Below the pieces are notes generated by a model. It was not told the DNA's origin and made no database searches. It saw nothing but the letters and a program-made list of their open reading frames with translations. A program made the position numbers and the translations under genes. A stretch of 64,000 nt of DNA from Bacillus sp. 491mf (lineage in GTDB: Bacteria > Bacillota > Bacilli > Bacillales > Bacillaceae_G), in contig NZ_FOLV01000001.1 in NCBI RefSeq assembly GCF_900112415.1, forward strand, positions 310,001 to 374,000. Reading direction: 5' to 3'. Position 1 is the stretch's first letter. Every line of letters starts with the position of its first letter. Below are positions 28,818-38,448 of the stretch, piece after piece.

Positions 28818-30041
28818 ATGAAAATTATTGTCCAAAAATTTGGTGGTACATCTGTACGTGATGAAAATGGTCGGAAACATGCCCTTCACCACATCAAAAA
28901 ATCGTTAAAAGAGGGCTATAAAATTGTAGTTGTTGTATCTGCGATGGGGCGCAAAGGTGAGCCATATGCGACTGATACATTATTAGGCCTTGTAAATGAA
29001 AAACAATCATTTATTTCAAAACGTGAACAAGATTTATTGTTATCTTGTGGTGAGTTAATTTCGGCAATTGTGTTTTCAAATATGTTAAATGAAAATGAAA
29101 TTAAAGCGGCAGCATTCAATGGTGCGCAAGCTGGTTTTATTACAAATGATGATTTTACAAACGCTAAAATCATTGAAATGAACTGTGAACGTATTCGAAA
29201 AGAGTTAGAAAAAGTAGATGTAATTGTCGTAACAGGATTTCAAGGACAAACTAAAGAAGGCGATACGACAACACTTGGGCGCGGTGGAAGTGATACATCA
29301 GCGTCAGCATTAGGTGTTGCGCTTCATGCCAAATATATCGATATCTTTACAGATGTAGAAGGTGTGATGACAGCCGATCCTCGTATTGTAAAAGATGCGC
29401 GTCATCTTGAAAATGTAACATACAATGAAATTTGTAATATGGCATATCAAGGTGCAAAGGTTGTTCATCCGCGTGCGATTGAAATTGCGATGCATGCGAA
29501 AGTACCATTGCGTGTACGTTCTACGTATTCTGATAGCGAAGGAACTTTAATTGCAGCATATGATGGTGCACGCGACGTACAAGAGCGTCCTGTAACTGGT
29601 ATTGCTCATTCTTCAAGTGTCACGCAAATTAAAGTGTTGGCCAAGGACGGAGCATACGATTTACAAACAGAAGTGTTCAAAGAAATGGCTAAAGAAAAGA
29701 TTAGCGTAGATTTGATCAATATTTCTCCTACGGGTGTAGCATACACAGTGAGTGATGATGTTGCATATCGAGCGGTTGAAGTGCTTCATAAACTTGGTTA
29801 TGATCCAATTGTAACGGAGCACTGTGCAAAAGTATCTATTGTTGGAGCAGGTATCGCAGGTGTTCCAGGTGTTACAGCGAAAATTGTGACGGCATTAGCT
29901 GAAAATGGCGTTCAAATATTGCAATCAGCAGATAGTCATACAACAATATGGGTACTTGTGAAAGAAGAGAAACTTGTAGATGCTGTAAATGCACTTCATC
30001 GTGCATTTGAGCTTTCAAAAGAAAAGCAACTGGAATTATAA
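28818..30041 (+). CDS. dapG: aspartokinase I
   Basis: A 407-aa kinase that phosphorylates aspartate, the first step of the pathway. The N-terminus has the family motif QKFGGTSV; TTLGRGGSDTSA lies in the catalytic domain. The last ~140 residues hold two ACT modules for feedback control (DAP-sensitive in the B. subtilis orthologue). ATG 28818 follows AGAAGGTG. Confidence 0.95.
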   Translation: MKIIVQKFGGTSVRDENGRKHALHHIKKSLKEGYKIVVVVSAMGRKGEPYATDTLLGLVNEKQSFISKREQDLLLSCGELISAIVFSNMLNENEIKAAAFNGAQAGFITNDDFTNAKIIEMNCERIRKELEKVDVIVVTGFQGQTKEGDTTTLGRGGSDTSASALGVALHAKYIDIFTDVEGVMTADPRIVKDARHLENVTYNEICNMAYQGAKVVHPRAIEIAMHAKVPLRVRSTYSDSEGTLIAAYDGARDVQERPVTGIAHSSSVTQIKVLAKDGAYDLQTEVFKEMAKEKISVDLINISPTGVAYTVSDDVAYRAVEVLHKLGYDPIVTEHCAKVSIVGAGIAGVPGVTAKIVTALAENGVQILQSADSHTTIWVLVKEEKLVDAVNALHRAFELSKEKQLEL

Positions 30042-30052
30042 GGAGTGAGACC

Positions 30053-30931
30053 ATGAGAGATTTTGGGACAATTGCAACAGCGATGGTCACACCGTTTGAT
30101 AAAAATGGAAACATCGATTTTGCAAAGACAACAAAATTGGTAAACTATTTGATTGATAACGGGACAACGTCAATTGTTGTAGGAGGAACAACAGGTGAAT
30201 CTCCTACATTAACATCTGAAGAAAAGGTAGCGTTATATCGTCATGTTGTATCTGTTGTCGATAGCAGGGTGCCTGTCATAGCTGGAACTGGCAGCAATAA
30301 TACGCATGCTTCTGTGGAGCTTACGAAAAAAGCGGAAGAAGTAGGCGTAGATGCGATTATGTTAGTTGCACCATATTATAATAAACCAAGTCAAGAAGGA
30401 ATGTATCAGCACTTTAAAACAATTGCTGAAAATACAAAACTTCCGATCATGTTATACAACGTTCCAGGTCGATCTATTGTTCAGATTTCGGTTGATACAG
30501 TTGTTCGTTTATCGCAAATTCCAAACATTGTTGCAATCAAGGATGCGGGCGGCGACGTATTAACGATGACAGAAATCATTGAAAAAACTGATGATGATTT
30601 TGCTGTATACAGTGGTGATGATGGATTAACATTGCCAGCGATGGCAATTGGCGCAAAAGGGATTGTCTCTGTTGCTTCTCATATTATTGGTAATGAAATG
30701 CAAGACATGATTGCAGCATTCCGAACTGGTGATATGAAAACAGCACAAAAGCTTCATCAAATGTTAGTTAGAGTGACAAATGCATTATTTATGGCACCGA
30801 GTCCAACTCCTGTGAAGACGGCATTGCAATTCGTAGGATTAGATGTTGGTTCTGTTCGTTTACCTCTTCTACCATTAACCGAGGCAGAAAGAACGCAATT
30901 ACTTGAAGTTATCCAATCTATTCCTCGCTAA
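30053..30931 (+). CDS. dapA: 4-hydroxy-tetrahydrodipicolinate synthase
   Basis: A 292-aa TIM-barrel aldolase joining aspartate semialdehyde and pyruvate. The GGTTGESPTL loop, catalytic Tyr in MLYNVPGRS and Schiff-base Lys in NIVAIKDAGG are all present. ATG 30053 follows AAGGAGTGAG, 11 bases after dapG. Its product feeds both lysine/DAP and, in sporulation, DpaAB. Confidence 0.97.
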   Translation: MRDFGTIATAMVTPFDKNGNIDFAKTTKLVNYLIDNGTTSIVVGGTTGESPTLTSEEKVALYRHVVSVVDSRVPVIAGTGSNNTHASVELTKKAEEVGVDAIMLVAPYYNKPSQEGMYQHFKTIAENTKLPIMLYNVPGRSIVQISVDTVVRLSQIPNIVAIKDAGGDVLTMTEIIEKTDDDFAVYSGDDGLTLPAMAIGAKGIVSVASHIIGNEMQDMIAAFRTGDMKTAQKLHQMLVRVTNALFMAPSPTPVKTALQFVGLDVGSVRLPLLPLTEAERTQLLEVIQSIPR

Positions 30932-30936
30932 TAAGC

Positions 30937-30970
30937 AAGTGGCTTAGTGATATGTGCTAAGCCACTTTTT
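30937..30970 (+). terminator. intrinsic terminator after dapA
   Basis: AAGTGGCTTAG pairs with CTAAGCCACTT, followed by a T5 run. A bcr1-like left end starts at TTTAT 30975-30979, immediately after it. Confidence 0.9.
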
Positions 30971-30974
30971 GTAT

Positions 30975-31059
30975 TTTATCCCGCTATTTGCAGGTAGTAA
31001 GTCCCACACATTAAGGATTAGAGAAAAGGGAAGAATCTATATGAATTCATTTGTATTTT
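30975..31059 (+). repeat. bcr1-like left-end fragment
   Basis: TTTATCCCGCTATTTGCAGG resembles the left end of the full bcr1-type element at 54560 and is immediately followed by divergent sequence. No matching right end (GTTTCAC-TTTAT) is found, so this is a truncated or decayed copy joined to another repeat at 31060. Confidence 0.6.
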
Positions 31060-31292
31060 GACATCTTTGTCTAGCTCTACCTCCTAGTCTAGTTGGCTAA
31101 ACAGTCGTCTTGGTTTTTCTTTTTAAATTACTGCTATGCAGAATACAACATGCCCCTACTAACTTTCTCCTTTTGTTTTAAACCTTGCATGTGGCAGAAA
31201 TAGGCCCTGATCGCTTTCTATGCATGGCTAGATGCCCTCGCTCACCTAAAAGGAAAGGAGTTTTATGGCGTTATTTTAACTTGCATATATAG
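31060..31292 (+). repeat. interspersed repeat, copy 2
   Basis: Aligns by eye with 52310-52530: GACATCTTTGTCTAG, CCTCCTA, CTAAACAGTCG, TTATGCA-AATACA, CTTGCATG, and the AAAGG-AAAGG hairpin region near the end. It is non-coding. Between it and rnjB, 31293-31538 shows only AT-rich sequence, a possible TTGTGT-18-TATAAT promoter at about 31413-31442 and a GCTAAG/CTTAGC inverted repeat. Confidence 0.75.
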
Positions 31293-31538
31293 ATAGGGAT
31301 GAAGAAAATTACAACTGCTAGATGTCTCACTTTGCTTCTTACATGTAGTAGTGAAATAAATCCAGTTTATCCTCTTATACATATTCTTCTCTTTGCTTTC
31401 TTATAATTTAACTTGTGTTCTATTTCTTATATCAGTTATAATATGGCTAAGTAGCTTAGTACGGGTATGCTTAGCAAAAATGGAAAAACTTTACGGGTTA
31501 TCGGATTTTGTATGAAATTACATAAAACATTTGATCTA

Positions 31539-31544
31539 TATAAT
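31539..31544 (+). promoter_or_regulatory. possible -10 box for rnjB
   Basis: TATAAT with no convincing -35 at 16-18 bases. A start near 31551 would put GAGGTGGG at the extreme 5' end of the mRNA. Confidence 0.35.
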
Positions 31545-31559
31545 GAAAGAGAGGTGGGA

Positions 31560-31683
31560 CCTGGTTTAAAAACAAAAAACGTGATAAGACCTTCGTTTTA
31601 GATGTTGAAAAATGATGGTGGAGTTTCCCCTGGTTTCTCTACAATGTTAGTGGGATCAGTTTTTATACTATTTTTAAACCAGG
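31560..31683 (+). promoter_or_regulatory. rnjB leader bracketed by a 13-bp perfect inverted repeat
   Basis: CCTGGTTTAAAAA (31560-31572) and TTTTTAAACCAGG (31671-31683) are exact complements enclosing 98 bases. A purine-rich GAGAGGTGGG lies just before the left arm, and CAACAAC-ATG just after the right arm. No Shine-Dalgarno sequence lies between the right arm and the ATG. Folding would bring the SD-like sequence close to the start codon. An inserted small element is the alternative, though no target duplication is seen. Confidence 0.6.
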
Positions 31684-31690
31684 CAACAAC

Positions 31691-33361
31691 ATGAAGAAGA
31701 AAGAGATAGATACTGTAAAAGTATTCGCTCTCGGCGGAGTGGGCGAAATTGGAAAGAATATGTACTGCGTGGAAATTGATTCTGAAATTTTTATTGTGGA
31801 TGCAGGACTTATGTTTCCAGAAGAAGAGATGTTTGGAATAGATATTGTTATACCAGATATCACATATTTAGTGGAAAATAAAGAGCGCGTAAAAGGACTA
31901 TTTTTAACACATGGTCATGAAGATCATATTGGTGGTATTGTTTATGTGTTAAGGAAATTAGATATTCCAGTTTATGGAACGAAGCTGACGCACGGTCTTG
32001 TGAAAGAAAAATTAGGAGAAGCGGGTATGTTAGGCCGTGTTGATTTAAGAACAATTGATTCTAATGCTACTGTAGAATTCGATACAACAACGGTTTCCTT
32101 CTTTAATACAACTCACAGTATTCCAGACGCAGTGGGTGTTTGTTTCCATACTTCACAAGGGGCAATTGTATATACTGGTGATTTTAAATTTGATCAAACT
32201 CCTATTGGGAATAATGGTGCAGATATTGGAAAAATGGCACAAATCGGCAATGAAGGTGTGCTTTGCTTATTATCTGATAGTACTAATGCAGAGCGACCTG
32301 GCTATACAGGATCTGAGAGAGAAGTTGGTATAGAGATTTCCAAAGTATTTTATAACTCAGAAGGTCGTATTATTGTAGCCTCATTTGCGTCTAATGTTCA
32401 TCGTATTCAACAAGTTTTTGATGCAGCTTATGAAACTGGTCGTAAGGTAGCGGTAGTTGGACGAAGTATGGTAAAGGTAGTTGATATTGCATATAATTTA
32501 GGTTATTTAAATATTCCAGACGGTATGTTAATTTCACTACAGGATGTTGATAATTATCCTGAGAAAAAGGTGACAATTTTAACGACTGGAAGTCAAGGTG
32601 AGCCAATGGCTGCCCTTTCTAGAATGGCTAGACAAGCTCATAAACAAATTTCAATTCGTAAAGGTGATACAGTCATTATTGCAGCATCCCCAATTCCAGG
32701 GAATGAAACATCTGTCTCAAGAACAATTGATTTACTATTTAGAGCAGGTGCGGATGTAGTATATTATGGAGAAAAGAAAGTTCATGTTTCGGGGCACGGT
32801 AGTCAAGAAGAATTGAAGTTAATGTTAAATTTAATGAAACCGAAATATTTCTTGCCTGTACATGGTGAATTTCGTATGCAAAAGGCACATGCCCGCTTAG
32901 CTCAAGATGTTGGAATTCAATCAGATCGTATTTTTATCACAGAAAAAGGTGAAGTAATCTCCTTTACAGATGGTGAAGCGAAACCAGCAGGGAAGGTTCC
33001 GGCTGGAAATGTATTGATTGATGGATTAGGCGTTGGTGATGTTGGGAATATCGTATTACGTGATCGAAAAATGTTATCACAAGACGGTATTTTAGTCGTT
33101 GTTGTGACACTTGGAAAAGATGAGAAAAAAATTATTTCTGGACCAGAAATAATTTCGCGAGGCTTTGTTTATGTTCGTGAATCTGAAGCGTTGATTGAAA
33201 AATCAACGGATATCGTCCGTACAATTGTAGAACAATCTATTAAAGAGTATTCAATTGAATGGTCAACGTTAAAACAAAATATTCGTGAGCTACTTGGACA
33301 ATTTTTATTTGAAAAAACGAAGAGAAAACCGATGATTTTACCAATTATTATGGAAGTATAA
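31691..33361 (+). CDS. rnjB: ribonuclease J (J2-position orthologue)
   Basis: A 556-aa metallo-beta-lactamase/beta-CASP ribonuclease of mRNA decay and rRNA processing. The zinc motif HGHEDH (His74, His76, Asp78, His79) is complete, and GVGEIGKN and VDAGLMFPEEE open the protein. C-terminal blocks include FLPVHGEFRMQ and the J-specific tail. The gene occupies the ymfA/rnjB position between dapA and tepA. In B. subtilis J2 this motif is, to my recollection, degenerate, so the intact motif here is worth noting. The start at ATG 31691 lacks an adjacent ribosome binding site. Confidence 0.93.
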   Translation: MKKKEIDTVKVFALGGVGEIGKNMYCVEIDSEIFIVDAGLMFPEEEMFGIDIVIPDITYLVENKERVKGLFLTHGHEDHIGGIVYVLRKLDIPVYGTKLTHGLVKEKLGEAGMLGRVDLRTIDSNATVEFDTTTVSFFNTTHSIPDAVGVCFHTSQGAIVYTGDFKFDQTPIGNNGADIGKMAQIGNEGVLCLLSDSTNAERPGYTGSEREVGIEISKVFYNSEGRIIVASFASNVHRIQQVFDAAYETGRKVAVVGRSMVKVVDIAYNLGYLNIPDGMLISLQDVDNYPEKKVTILTTGSQGEPMAALSRMARQAHKQISIRKGDTVIIAASPIPGNETSVSRTIDLLFRAGADVVYYGEKKVHVSGHGSQEELKLMLNLMKPKYFLPVHGEFRMQKAHARLAQDVGIQSDRIFITEKGEVISFTDGEAKPAGKVPAGNVLIDGLGVGDVGNIVLRDRKMLSQDGILVVVVTLGKDEKKIISGPEIISRGFVYVRESEALIEKSTDIVRTIVEQSIKEYSIEWSTLKQNIRELLGQFLFEKTKRKPMILPIIMEV

Positions 33362-33367
33362 GAGATG

Positions 33368-33396
33368 GCTGCCTGTTTATAGGTAGCTTTTTCTTT
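33368..33396 (+). terminator. terminator after rnjB
   Basis: GCTGCCT/AGGTAGC arms around GTTTAT, followed by TTTTTCTTTT. Confidence 0.7.
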
Positions 33397-33464
33397 TATC
33401 CTCTGTCGAATGAAATTTATAACTTAAGAAATAATAGTTATATACGTGAGAAAGGGGATACGAC

Positions 33465-34214
33465 ATGATAGAGCGTGATAAAATGAAAAATGAAGAGAAA
33501 GAGCCTGTGACAAAAGAAGAGACGAAAGAAGCTTCTGTATTAGAGAAAATTCAGCAGCTTGGCCAGACGAATGTCCCGCAATTAAATGAATCACGTATTC
33601 ATTGTTTAACGATTGTAGGGCAAATTGAAGGCCATGTGCAATTGCCACCACAAAATAAAACGACGAAATATGAGCATGTTATTCCGCAAATTGTAGCAAT
33701 TGAACAAAATCCTAAAATTGAAGGGTTATTAATTTTGTTAAATACAGTTGGAGGGGATGTAGAAGCTGGGCTTGCGATTTCTGAAATGATTGCTTCTCTT
33801 TCGAAACCGACTGTATCAATTGTTCTTGGCGGAGGTCATTCTATTGGTGTGCCGATTGCGGTATCAACAGATTATTCATTCATTGCAGAAACAGCAACAA
33901 TGACAATCCACCCTATTCGTCTTACAGGTCTTGTAATAGGTGTTCCGCAAACATTTGAGTATTTAGATAAAATGCAAGAGCGTGTCATTCGTTTTGTAAC
34001 AAAGAATTCCAAAGTAACAGAAGATCGTTTTAAGGAGTTAATGTTTGCAAAAGGGAATTTAACGCGAGATATTGGTACAAATGTTGTAGGTATGGATGCG
34101 GTGAAATATGGTTTAATTGATGATGTCGGAGGGATTGGTCAAGCAATCAAAAAGTTAAATGAATTAATTGAGGCGAAAACATCAACTAAAAAAGATAAGG
34201 CGTTGTTACAATGA
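33465..34214 (+). CDS. tepA: ClpP-like translocation-enhancing protease TepA
   Basis: A 249-aa ClpP/crotonase-fold serine protease-like protein, orthologous by position to B. subtilis tepA (ymfB). [17 protein letters not shown] and the putative nucleophile Ser in GGGHSIGVP are visible. [11 protein letters not shown] provides the His. The charged N-terminal 30 residues are poorly conserved and ATG 33483 is an alternative start. ylzJ overlaps its end by four bases. Confidence 0.9.
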   Translation: MIERDKMKNEEKEPVTKEETKEASVLEKIQQLGQTNVPQLNESRIHCLTIVGQIEGHVQLPPQNKTTKYEHVIPQIVAIEQNPKIEGLLILLNTVGGDVEAGLAISEMIASLSKPTVSIVLGGGHSIGVPIAVSTDYSFIAETATMTIHPIRLTGLVIGVPQTFEYLDKMQERVIRFVTKNSKVTEDRFKELMFAKGNLTRDIGTNVVGMDAVKYGLIDDVGGIGQAIKKLNELIEAKTSTKKDKALLQ

Positions 34215-34417
34215 TTTTATATACGATTATGCCAGAGCAACTCGTGTATCCAATAGATCATGCAGAATTTGCGAAGCAGAAAATTATACATGTAGATGGT
34301 ATTGATATGGTTGTGGAAATGGGGAATGAAAATAACTATTCTGTTATACGTGTGTTAAGTACAAATCCAGAGCATTTTTTACAATATGAACCTGGGCAGA
34401 AAATATCCTTTTCATAA
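34211..34417 (+). CDS. ylzJ: YlzJ-like small protein
   Basis: A 68-aa protein starting [14 protein letters not shown], the YlzJ family opening. The function is unknown. Its ATG overlaps the tepA stop, indicating coupled translation. The 166-base gap to spoIIIE contains a short promoter-hairpin unit. Confidence 0.85.
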   Translation: MILYTIMPEQLVYPIDHAEFAKQKIIHVDGIDMVVEMGNENNYSVIRVLSTNPEHFLQYEPGQKISFS

Positions 34418-34444
34418 AAGAAGGATTTTGTTTATGAGCTATGG

Positions 34445-34500
34445 TATAATATAAAAAACAAGAGGGTGAAGCAGCCGTGTGTACAGGCTGCTTTCTTGCG
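34445..34500 (+). ncRNA. candidate short transcript between ylzJ and spoIIIE
   Basis: An extended -10 (TGGTATAAT ending at 34450) is followed within 20 bases by the strong hairpin GAAGCAGCC/GGCTGCTTTC (about 34469-34493). This could be a very short RNA, or simply the tepA-ylzJ terminator, whose tail TTTCTTGCG is only partly T-rich. Confidence 0.35.
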
Positions 34501-34583
34501 TTTATCCTGTAAAATCCTCTTTGAATGGGACTATACTGATTCTATGAAAGCTATATTTTTGAATGAGAATTTGAGGTGAAGAA

Positions 34584-36953
34584 ATGGCAAAACAAAAGCA
34601 AATAGGGACGAAAACAAAAGCAAGACGTACTATAAAGCCAACTTTGTACTACGAAATCGTCGGTTTGACTCTTTTTGCGCTCTCTATCATTACAATTATG
34701 CAACTAGGTGTTGTCGGAAAAGCATTCGTGCTATTTTTTCGCTTTTTCTTTGGAGAATGGTACATACTTGGAGTACTTGGGGTTATTGCACTTTCTGTAG
34801 CGTTTGTTATAAAACGAGAGTGGCCGGATTTATTAAACAAACGATTGATTGGTCTATATTTAATCGTATTAGCTATATTGATGTTTAGTCATATTACATT
34901 AGTCAGCCTTTTAACAAAAGATGGAGCAGTACAAAGTACATCTGTTATTGTAACGACAAAAGATTTGTTCTTTCATGAAATGAAAAAAGGAGTCGACTCG
35001 GTCCATTTAGGCGGGGGAATGGTTGGGGCTATTATGTTTGCGACATGTTATTTTTTATTTGATGAAGTTGGCGCATACATAATCGGAATGATTCTCATTT
35101 TACTTGGTGTATTATGTATTACAAATAAACATATAGGAGAAGTACTAGCACCAATTGGAAGAATACTGAGACGGCAATTTCAAGTGATGCAAGGTGATTA
35201 TAAAGATTGGCAATCAAAACGAACTGCCGAGAAAACTGAAAAGAAAAAGACTGCTCGTACGCGGAGTGAGCGTCATGTGTCAGAAGCACCAGAGTTAGTA
35301 GAATGTACAGAAGAGGTTGATATAGCGCCGCCGATTATATCGAATTTTACTGAAAACTATACAACGCCGGATCCAATAAGTGAAGAATCCCTTATTCCTG
35401 AAGCGATTCAAGAAGAAGCTTTGCCTATGCAAGAAGAAAAGCAAAAGCGGAAAAAAGGTGAAAAAATTGTTGAATCACTTGCCGGAGAGACGACAGCGCC
35501 GCCAATGCATTTTTCCGATGTTGAAAATAAAGATTATAAGTTGCCGTCTTTAGAGCTATTAAAGTTCCCGAACAATAAGCAAGTGACAAATGAGAATGAA
35601 ACGATTTATGAAAATGCTCGTAAATTGGAACGAACATTCCAAAGCTTCGGTGTGAAAGCGAAAGTAACAAAGGTCCATAGAGGACCAGCAGTTACAAAAT
35701 ATGAAGTGTATCCTGATATGGGGGTTAAAGTTAGTAAAATTGTTAGTTTAAGTGATGATTTAGCACTAGCTTTAGCGGCGAAAGATATTCGAATTGAAGC
35801 ACCAATCCCAGGGAAATCAGCTGTTGGTATTGAAGTGCCAAATTCAGAAGTTGCAGTGGTTACGTTAAGAGAAGTGTTGGATTCGAAAGCAAATAATCAT
35901 CCAGAAGAAAAGTTATTAATTGGACTTGGACGCGATATTACAGGTGAAGCTGTCTTAGCACGTCTAAATAAAATGCCCCATTTACTTGTAGCAGGGGCAA
36001 CTGGTAGCGGAAAGAGTGTATGTATAAACGGAATTATTACAAGTATATTAATGCGCGCTAAACCGCATGAAGTGAAACTCATGATGATTGACCCCAAAAT
36101 GGTCGAATTAAATGTATACAATGGTGTTCCGCATTTATTAACACCTGTTGTGACAGACCCGAAAAAGGCGTCACAGGCATTAAAAAAGGTTGTCAATGAA
36201 ATGGAACGACGTTATGAATTGTTTGCGCATAGTGGAACACGGAATATTGAAGGGTATAATGAATACATTAAACAACATAATGAACAATCCGAAGCGAAGC
36301 AACCAGAACTTCCGTATATTGTTGTTATTGTGGACGAGTTAGCAGATTTAATGATGGTTGCTTCTTCTGATGTAGAGGATGCGATTATGCGTCTGGCACA
36401 AATGGCACGTGCAGCTGGTATTCATTTAATTATTGCAACGCAGCGACCATCTGTAGATGTTATTACCGGTGTTATTAAAGCGAATATTCCATCGCGAATA
36501 GCTTTTGCGGTTTCCTCTCAAACTGATTCAAGAACGATTCTTGATACAGGGGGAGCAGAGAAATTATTAGGACGAGGTGATATGCTGTTTGTACCAATTG
36601 GTGCTTCTAAGCCAGTTCGCGTACAAGGTGCATTCTTATCAGATGATGAAGTAGAGAAAGTAGTCGAGTATGTTGTTGCGCAGCAAAAAGCGCAATATCA
36701 AGAGGATATGATTCCGCAAGATGTACAAGAAACAGTGCAAGCGGTAGAGGATAATTTATATGATGAAGCGGTGCAGCTCGTTGTAGACATGCAAACTGCA
36801 TCAGTCTCTATGTTACAGCGCAGGTTTCGTATTGGATATACGCGTGCAGCCAGGTTAATCGATGCAATGGAGATGAATGGTGTTGTTGGCCCGTATGAAG
36901 GAAGTAAGCCTCGTGAAGTGCTTATAAAGGATATTCAAGAGAAAAGTTCGTGA
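34584..36953 (+). CDS. spoIIIE: DNA translocase SpoIIIE/FtsK
   Basis: A 789-aa septal DNA pump that moves the chromosome into the forespore. Four membrane helices occupy about residues 20-175, followed by a charged linker to about 300. The motor has Walker A GATGSGKS near 470 and Walker [14 protein letters not shown] near 580. A winged-helix gamma domain (about 725-789) recognises polar DNA sequences. ATG 34584 follows TTTGAGGTG. The TGA stop at 36951-36953 shares its last base with the TSD of a bcr1-type insertion. Confidence 0.95.
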   Translation: MAKQKQIGTKTKARRTIKPTLYYEIVGLTLFALSIITIMQLGVVGKAFVLFFRFFFGEWYILGVLGVIALSVAFVIKREWPDLLNKRLIGLYLIVLAILMFSHITLVSLLTKDGAVQSTSVIVTTKDLFFHEMKKGVDSVHLGGGMVGAIMFATCYFLFDEVGAYIIGMILILLGVLCITNKHIGEVLAPIGRILRRQFQVMQGDYKDWQSKRTAEKTEKKKTARTRSERHVSEAPELVECTEEVDIAPPIISNFTENYTTPDPISEESLIPEAIQEEALPMQEEKQKRKKGEKIVESLAGETTAPPMHFSDVENKDYKLPSLELLKFPNNKQVTNENETIYENARKLERTFQSFGVKAKVTKVHRGPAVTKYEVYPDMGVKVSKIVSLSDDLALALAAKDIRIEAPIPGKSAVGIEVPNSEVAVVTLREVLDSKANNHPEEKLLIGLGRDITGEAVLARLNKMPHLLVAGATGSGKSVCINGIITSILMRAKPHEVKLMMIDPKMVELNVYNGVPHLLTPVVTDPKKASQALKKVVNEMERRYELFAHSGTRNIEGYNEYIKQHNEQSEAKQPELPYIVVIVDELADLMMVASSDVEDAIMRLAQMARAAGIHLIIATQRPSVDVITGVIKANIPSRIAFAVSSQTDSRTILDTGGAEKLLGRGDMLFVPIGASKPVRVQGAFLSDDEVEKVVEYVVAQQKAQYQEDMIPQDVQETVQAVEDNLYDEAVQLVVDMQTASVSMLQRRFRIGYTRAARLIDAMEMNGVVGPYEGSKPREVLIKDIQEKSS

Positions 36954-37129
36954 TAAAGTGAAACTTTAATCAGTGTTTTTTCATTCCCACTGATTATTAG
37001 CCCTCACCGATCGGGCGCATGCCAGCAGTTTACCTCCCGCACAACTTCTTTGAAAGCACGTTCAGACCTGGACAACGCTTTCGCTGATTTTGAGGTGGGA
37101 GTATTACTGCCCGCAAATAGCGGGATAAA
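36953..37129 (-). repeat. bcr1-type repeat with ATAAA/TTTAT target duplication
   Basis: A 167-bp element (36958-37124) is bounded by ATAAA at 36953-36957 and 37125-37129. In reverse complement it begins CCCGCTATTTGCGGGCAGTA and ends GTTTCAC, matching the + strand copy at 54565-54713 including the CACTGATTAT-AGCCCTCACC block. It has no ORF. Its left duplication overlaps the spoIIIE stop and it separates that gene from its terminator. Confidence 0.85.
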
Positions 37130-37165
37130 GAAACCGATTAGGAAAGATTCTAGTCGGTTTCTTTA
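37126..37165 (+). terminator. spoIIIE terminator displaced by the bcr1-type element
   Basis: TAAAGAAACCGA pairs with TCGGTTTCTTTA. Removing the repeat places this hairpin directly at the spoIIIE stop codon. A cre-like site with one mismatch (TGATAACGCTTACC, 37177-37190) follows but is weak evidence. Confidence 0.75.
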
Positions 37166-37265
37166 ATGATTAAAAATGATAACGCTTACCGTTTGTGAAT
37201 TTCAATGAGAATACGAATGGTAGGATGTTTTTGAATTTCAACGTTCGATTTTTTCTTGGATTGTA

Positions 37266-37294
37266 TTGACAGTTATCCTATCAAGTGGTACGAT
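37266..37294 (+). promoter_or_regulatory. sigma-A promoter of the riboswitch-nucleoside transport unit
   Basis: TTGACA (37266-37271), a 17-base spacer and TACGAT (37289-37294) preceded by TGG. The predicted start near 37301 leads straight into the purine aptamer. Confidence 0.75.
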
Positions 37295-37314
37295 TACTTC
37301 GAAATCAAAATAAA

Positions 37315-37384
37315 CCTCATATAATCTTGGTAATAAGGTCCATAAGTTTCTACCTAGCAACCATAAATCTGCTAGACTATGAGG
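37315..37384 (+). ncRNA. purine riboswitch aptamer, guanine type
   Basis: The 70-base aptamer has P1 CCTCATA/TATGAGG, the J1/2 TATAATC, a P2 hairpin with TTGG/AAGG-type arms, J2/3 GTTTCTACCT, and P3 CTAGCA/TGCTAG with loop ACCATAAATC. The closing GACTAT has C at the specificity position (equivalent to C74), which pairs with guanine or hypoxanthine rather than adenine. It is followed by an expression platform. This is direct motif recognition of a well-known fold. Confidence 0.92.
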
Positions 37385-37411
37385 AAAAAGTGTCAATACA
37401 AGGTGTATAAC

Positions 37412-37468
37412 AACTTTGTTCCTAACTTTTTCAACATGTGAGAAATGGAGGGTGCAAAGTTTTTTTTA
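37412..37468 (+). terminator. riboswitch expression-platform terminator
   Basis: AACTTTG (37412-37418) pairs with CAAAGTT (37455-37461) ahead of a T run; GGAAAAAGT after P1 can alternatively pair with ACTTTTTC (37425-37432). This fits transcriptional OFF control when guanine is bound. Confidence 0.6.
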
Positions 37469-37634
37469 TAGGTTAAAGAAAGAAAATTTCATTTAAAGAA
37501 ATTATTAACACTTATTCGACAAATTGCAACTTTCTTATTTTTATTTCGGGTAAATCATGATATAGTAATTGTGGAAAAAAGAGAAAAGAGGTCTTACATC
37601 AGAGGTCGAATAAGTGAAGTGCGAGGGGAGTCTT

Positions 37635-38360
37635 ATGTCAGTAAAGTCAGATAGTCGACATTTGTATTTACGAGTGATTGACCACATTAAAGAAAAGATT
37701 AAAAACGGGGTATATAAAGAGAAGCAAAAGCTACCGTCCGAATTTGATCTAGCAAAAGAGTTAGGTGTTAGTAGAGCGACCTTACGAGAAGCACTTCGAA
37801 TTTTAGAAGAAGAAAGCGTTGTCATTCGTCGGCATGGTGTAGGAACTTTTGTAAATGCAAAACCATTGTTTTCTTCAGGAATCGAACAATTATCTAGTAT
37901 TACAGATATGATTACTAGTGTAGGCAAACAGCCGGGTACAGTATTTTTATCATCAGCAGTAGGGAGCTTAACGGAAGAGGAAAAAGAAAAGTTTAATAGT
38001 GAAGATGGTTTTGAAACACTTATGATTGAACGCGTTCGTACAGCAGATGGGGAACCTGTAGTTTACTGCGTTGATAAGTTGCCAAAAGAAGTTCTTCCTG
38101 ATTTGTCAGAATACAAAGAGGAATCATTGCTTACGGTCATACATAGAAATACACATAAACGCATTACATATGCTGTTGCTCATATTGAACCACTCGGTTA
38201 TCACTCTAAAATATCACCAATTTTAGAATGTGGACCGGAAACAGCATTACTTGTGTTAAAGCAAATGCACTATGATCAAAATGATGAACCGATTTTATAT
38301 TCTATTAATTATTTTCGAGCAGACAAATTTAGCTTCCATGTGTTAAGAAAACGTATGTAG
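37635..38360 (+). CDS. ymfC: GntR/HutC family transcriptional regulator YmfC
   Basis: A 241-aa regulator with an N-terminal winged helix ([20 protein letters not shown], about residues 35-55) and a C-terminal UTRA ligand domain. ATG 37635 follows GAGGGGAG; an earlier in-frame ATG lacks a site. It lies between the guanine riboswitch and the nucleoside ABC operon, so it probably controls that operon. The effector is unknown. Confidence 0.9.
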   Translation: MSVKSDSRHLYLRVIDHIKEKIKNGVYKEKQKLPSEFDLAKELGVSRATLREALRILEEESVVIRRHGVGTFVNAKPLFSSGIEQLSSITDMITSVGKQPGTVFLSSAVGSLTEEEKEKFNSEDGFETLMIERVRTADGEPVVYCVDKLPKEVLPDLSEYKEESLLTVIHRNTHKRITYAVAHIEPLGYHSKISPILECGPETALLVLKQMHYDQNDEPILYSINYFRADKFSFHVLRKRM

Positions 38361-38448
38361 GTAGTGCCCATTTTAGGGAGGTGACAGCAAGAAAATAGGA
38401 CATGACTTTGTAAGGAGCTAGATACATATTTTAGGAGGGGTTTTTAGT

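Noticed and set aside
31560-31683. The rnjB leader inverted repeat as a classical MITE
   Set aside because: No target duplication flanks the arms and no second copy was seen in the window; kept as a leader structure with the element idea as alternative.
37177-37190. cre-like CcpA site upstream of the riboswitch promoter
   Set aside because: One mismatch at a conserved end position and about 75 bases upstream of the -35; too weak to list as a feature.
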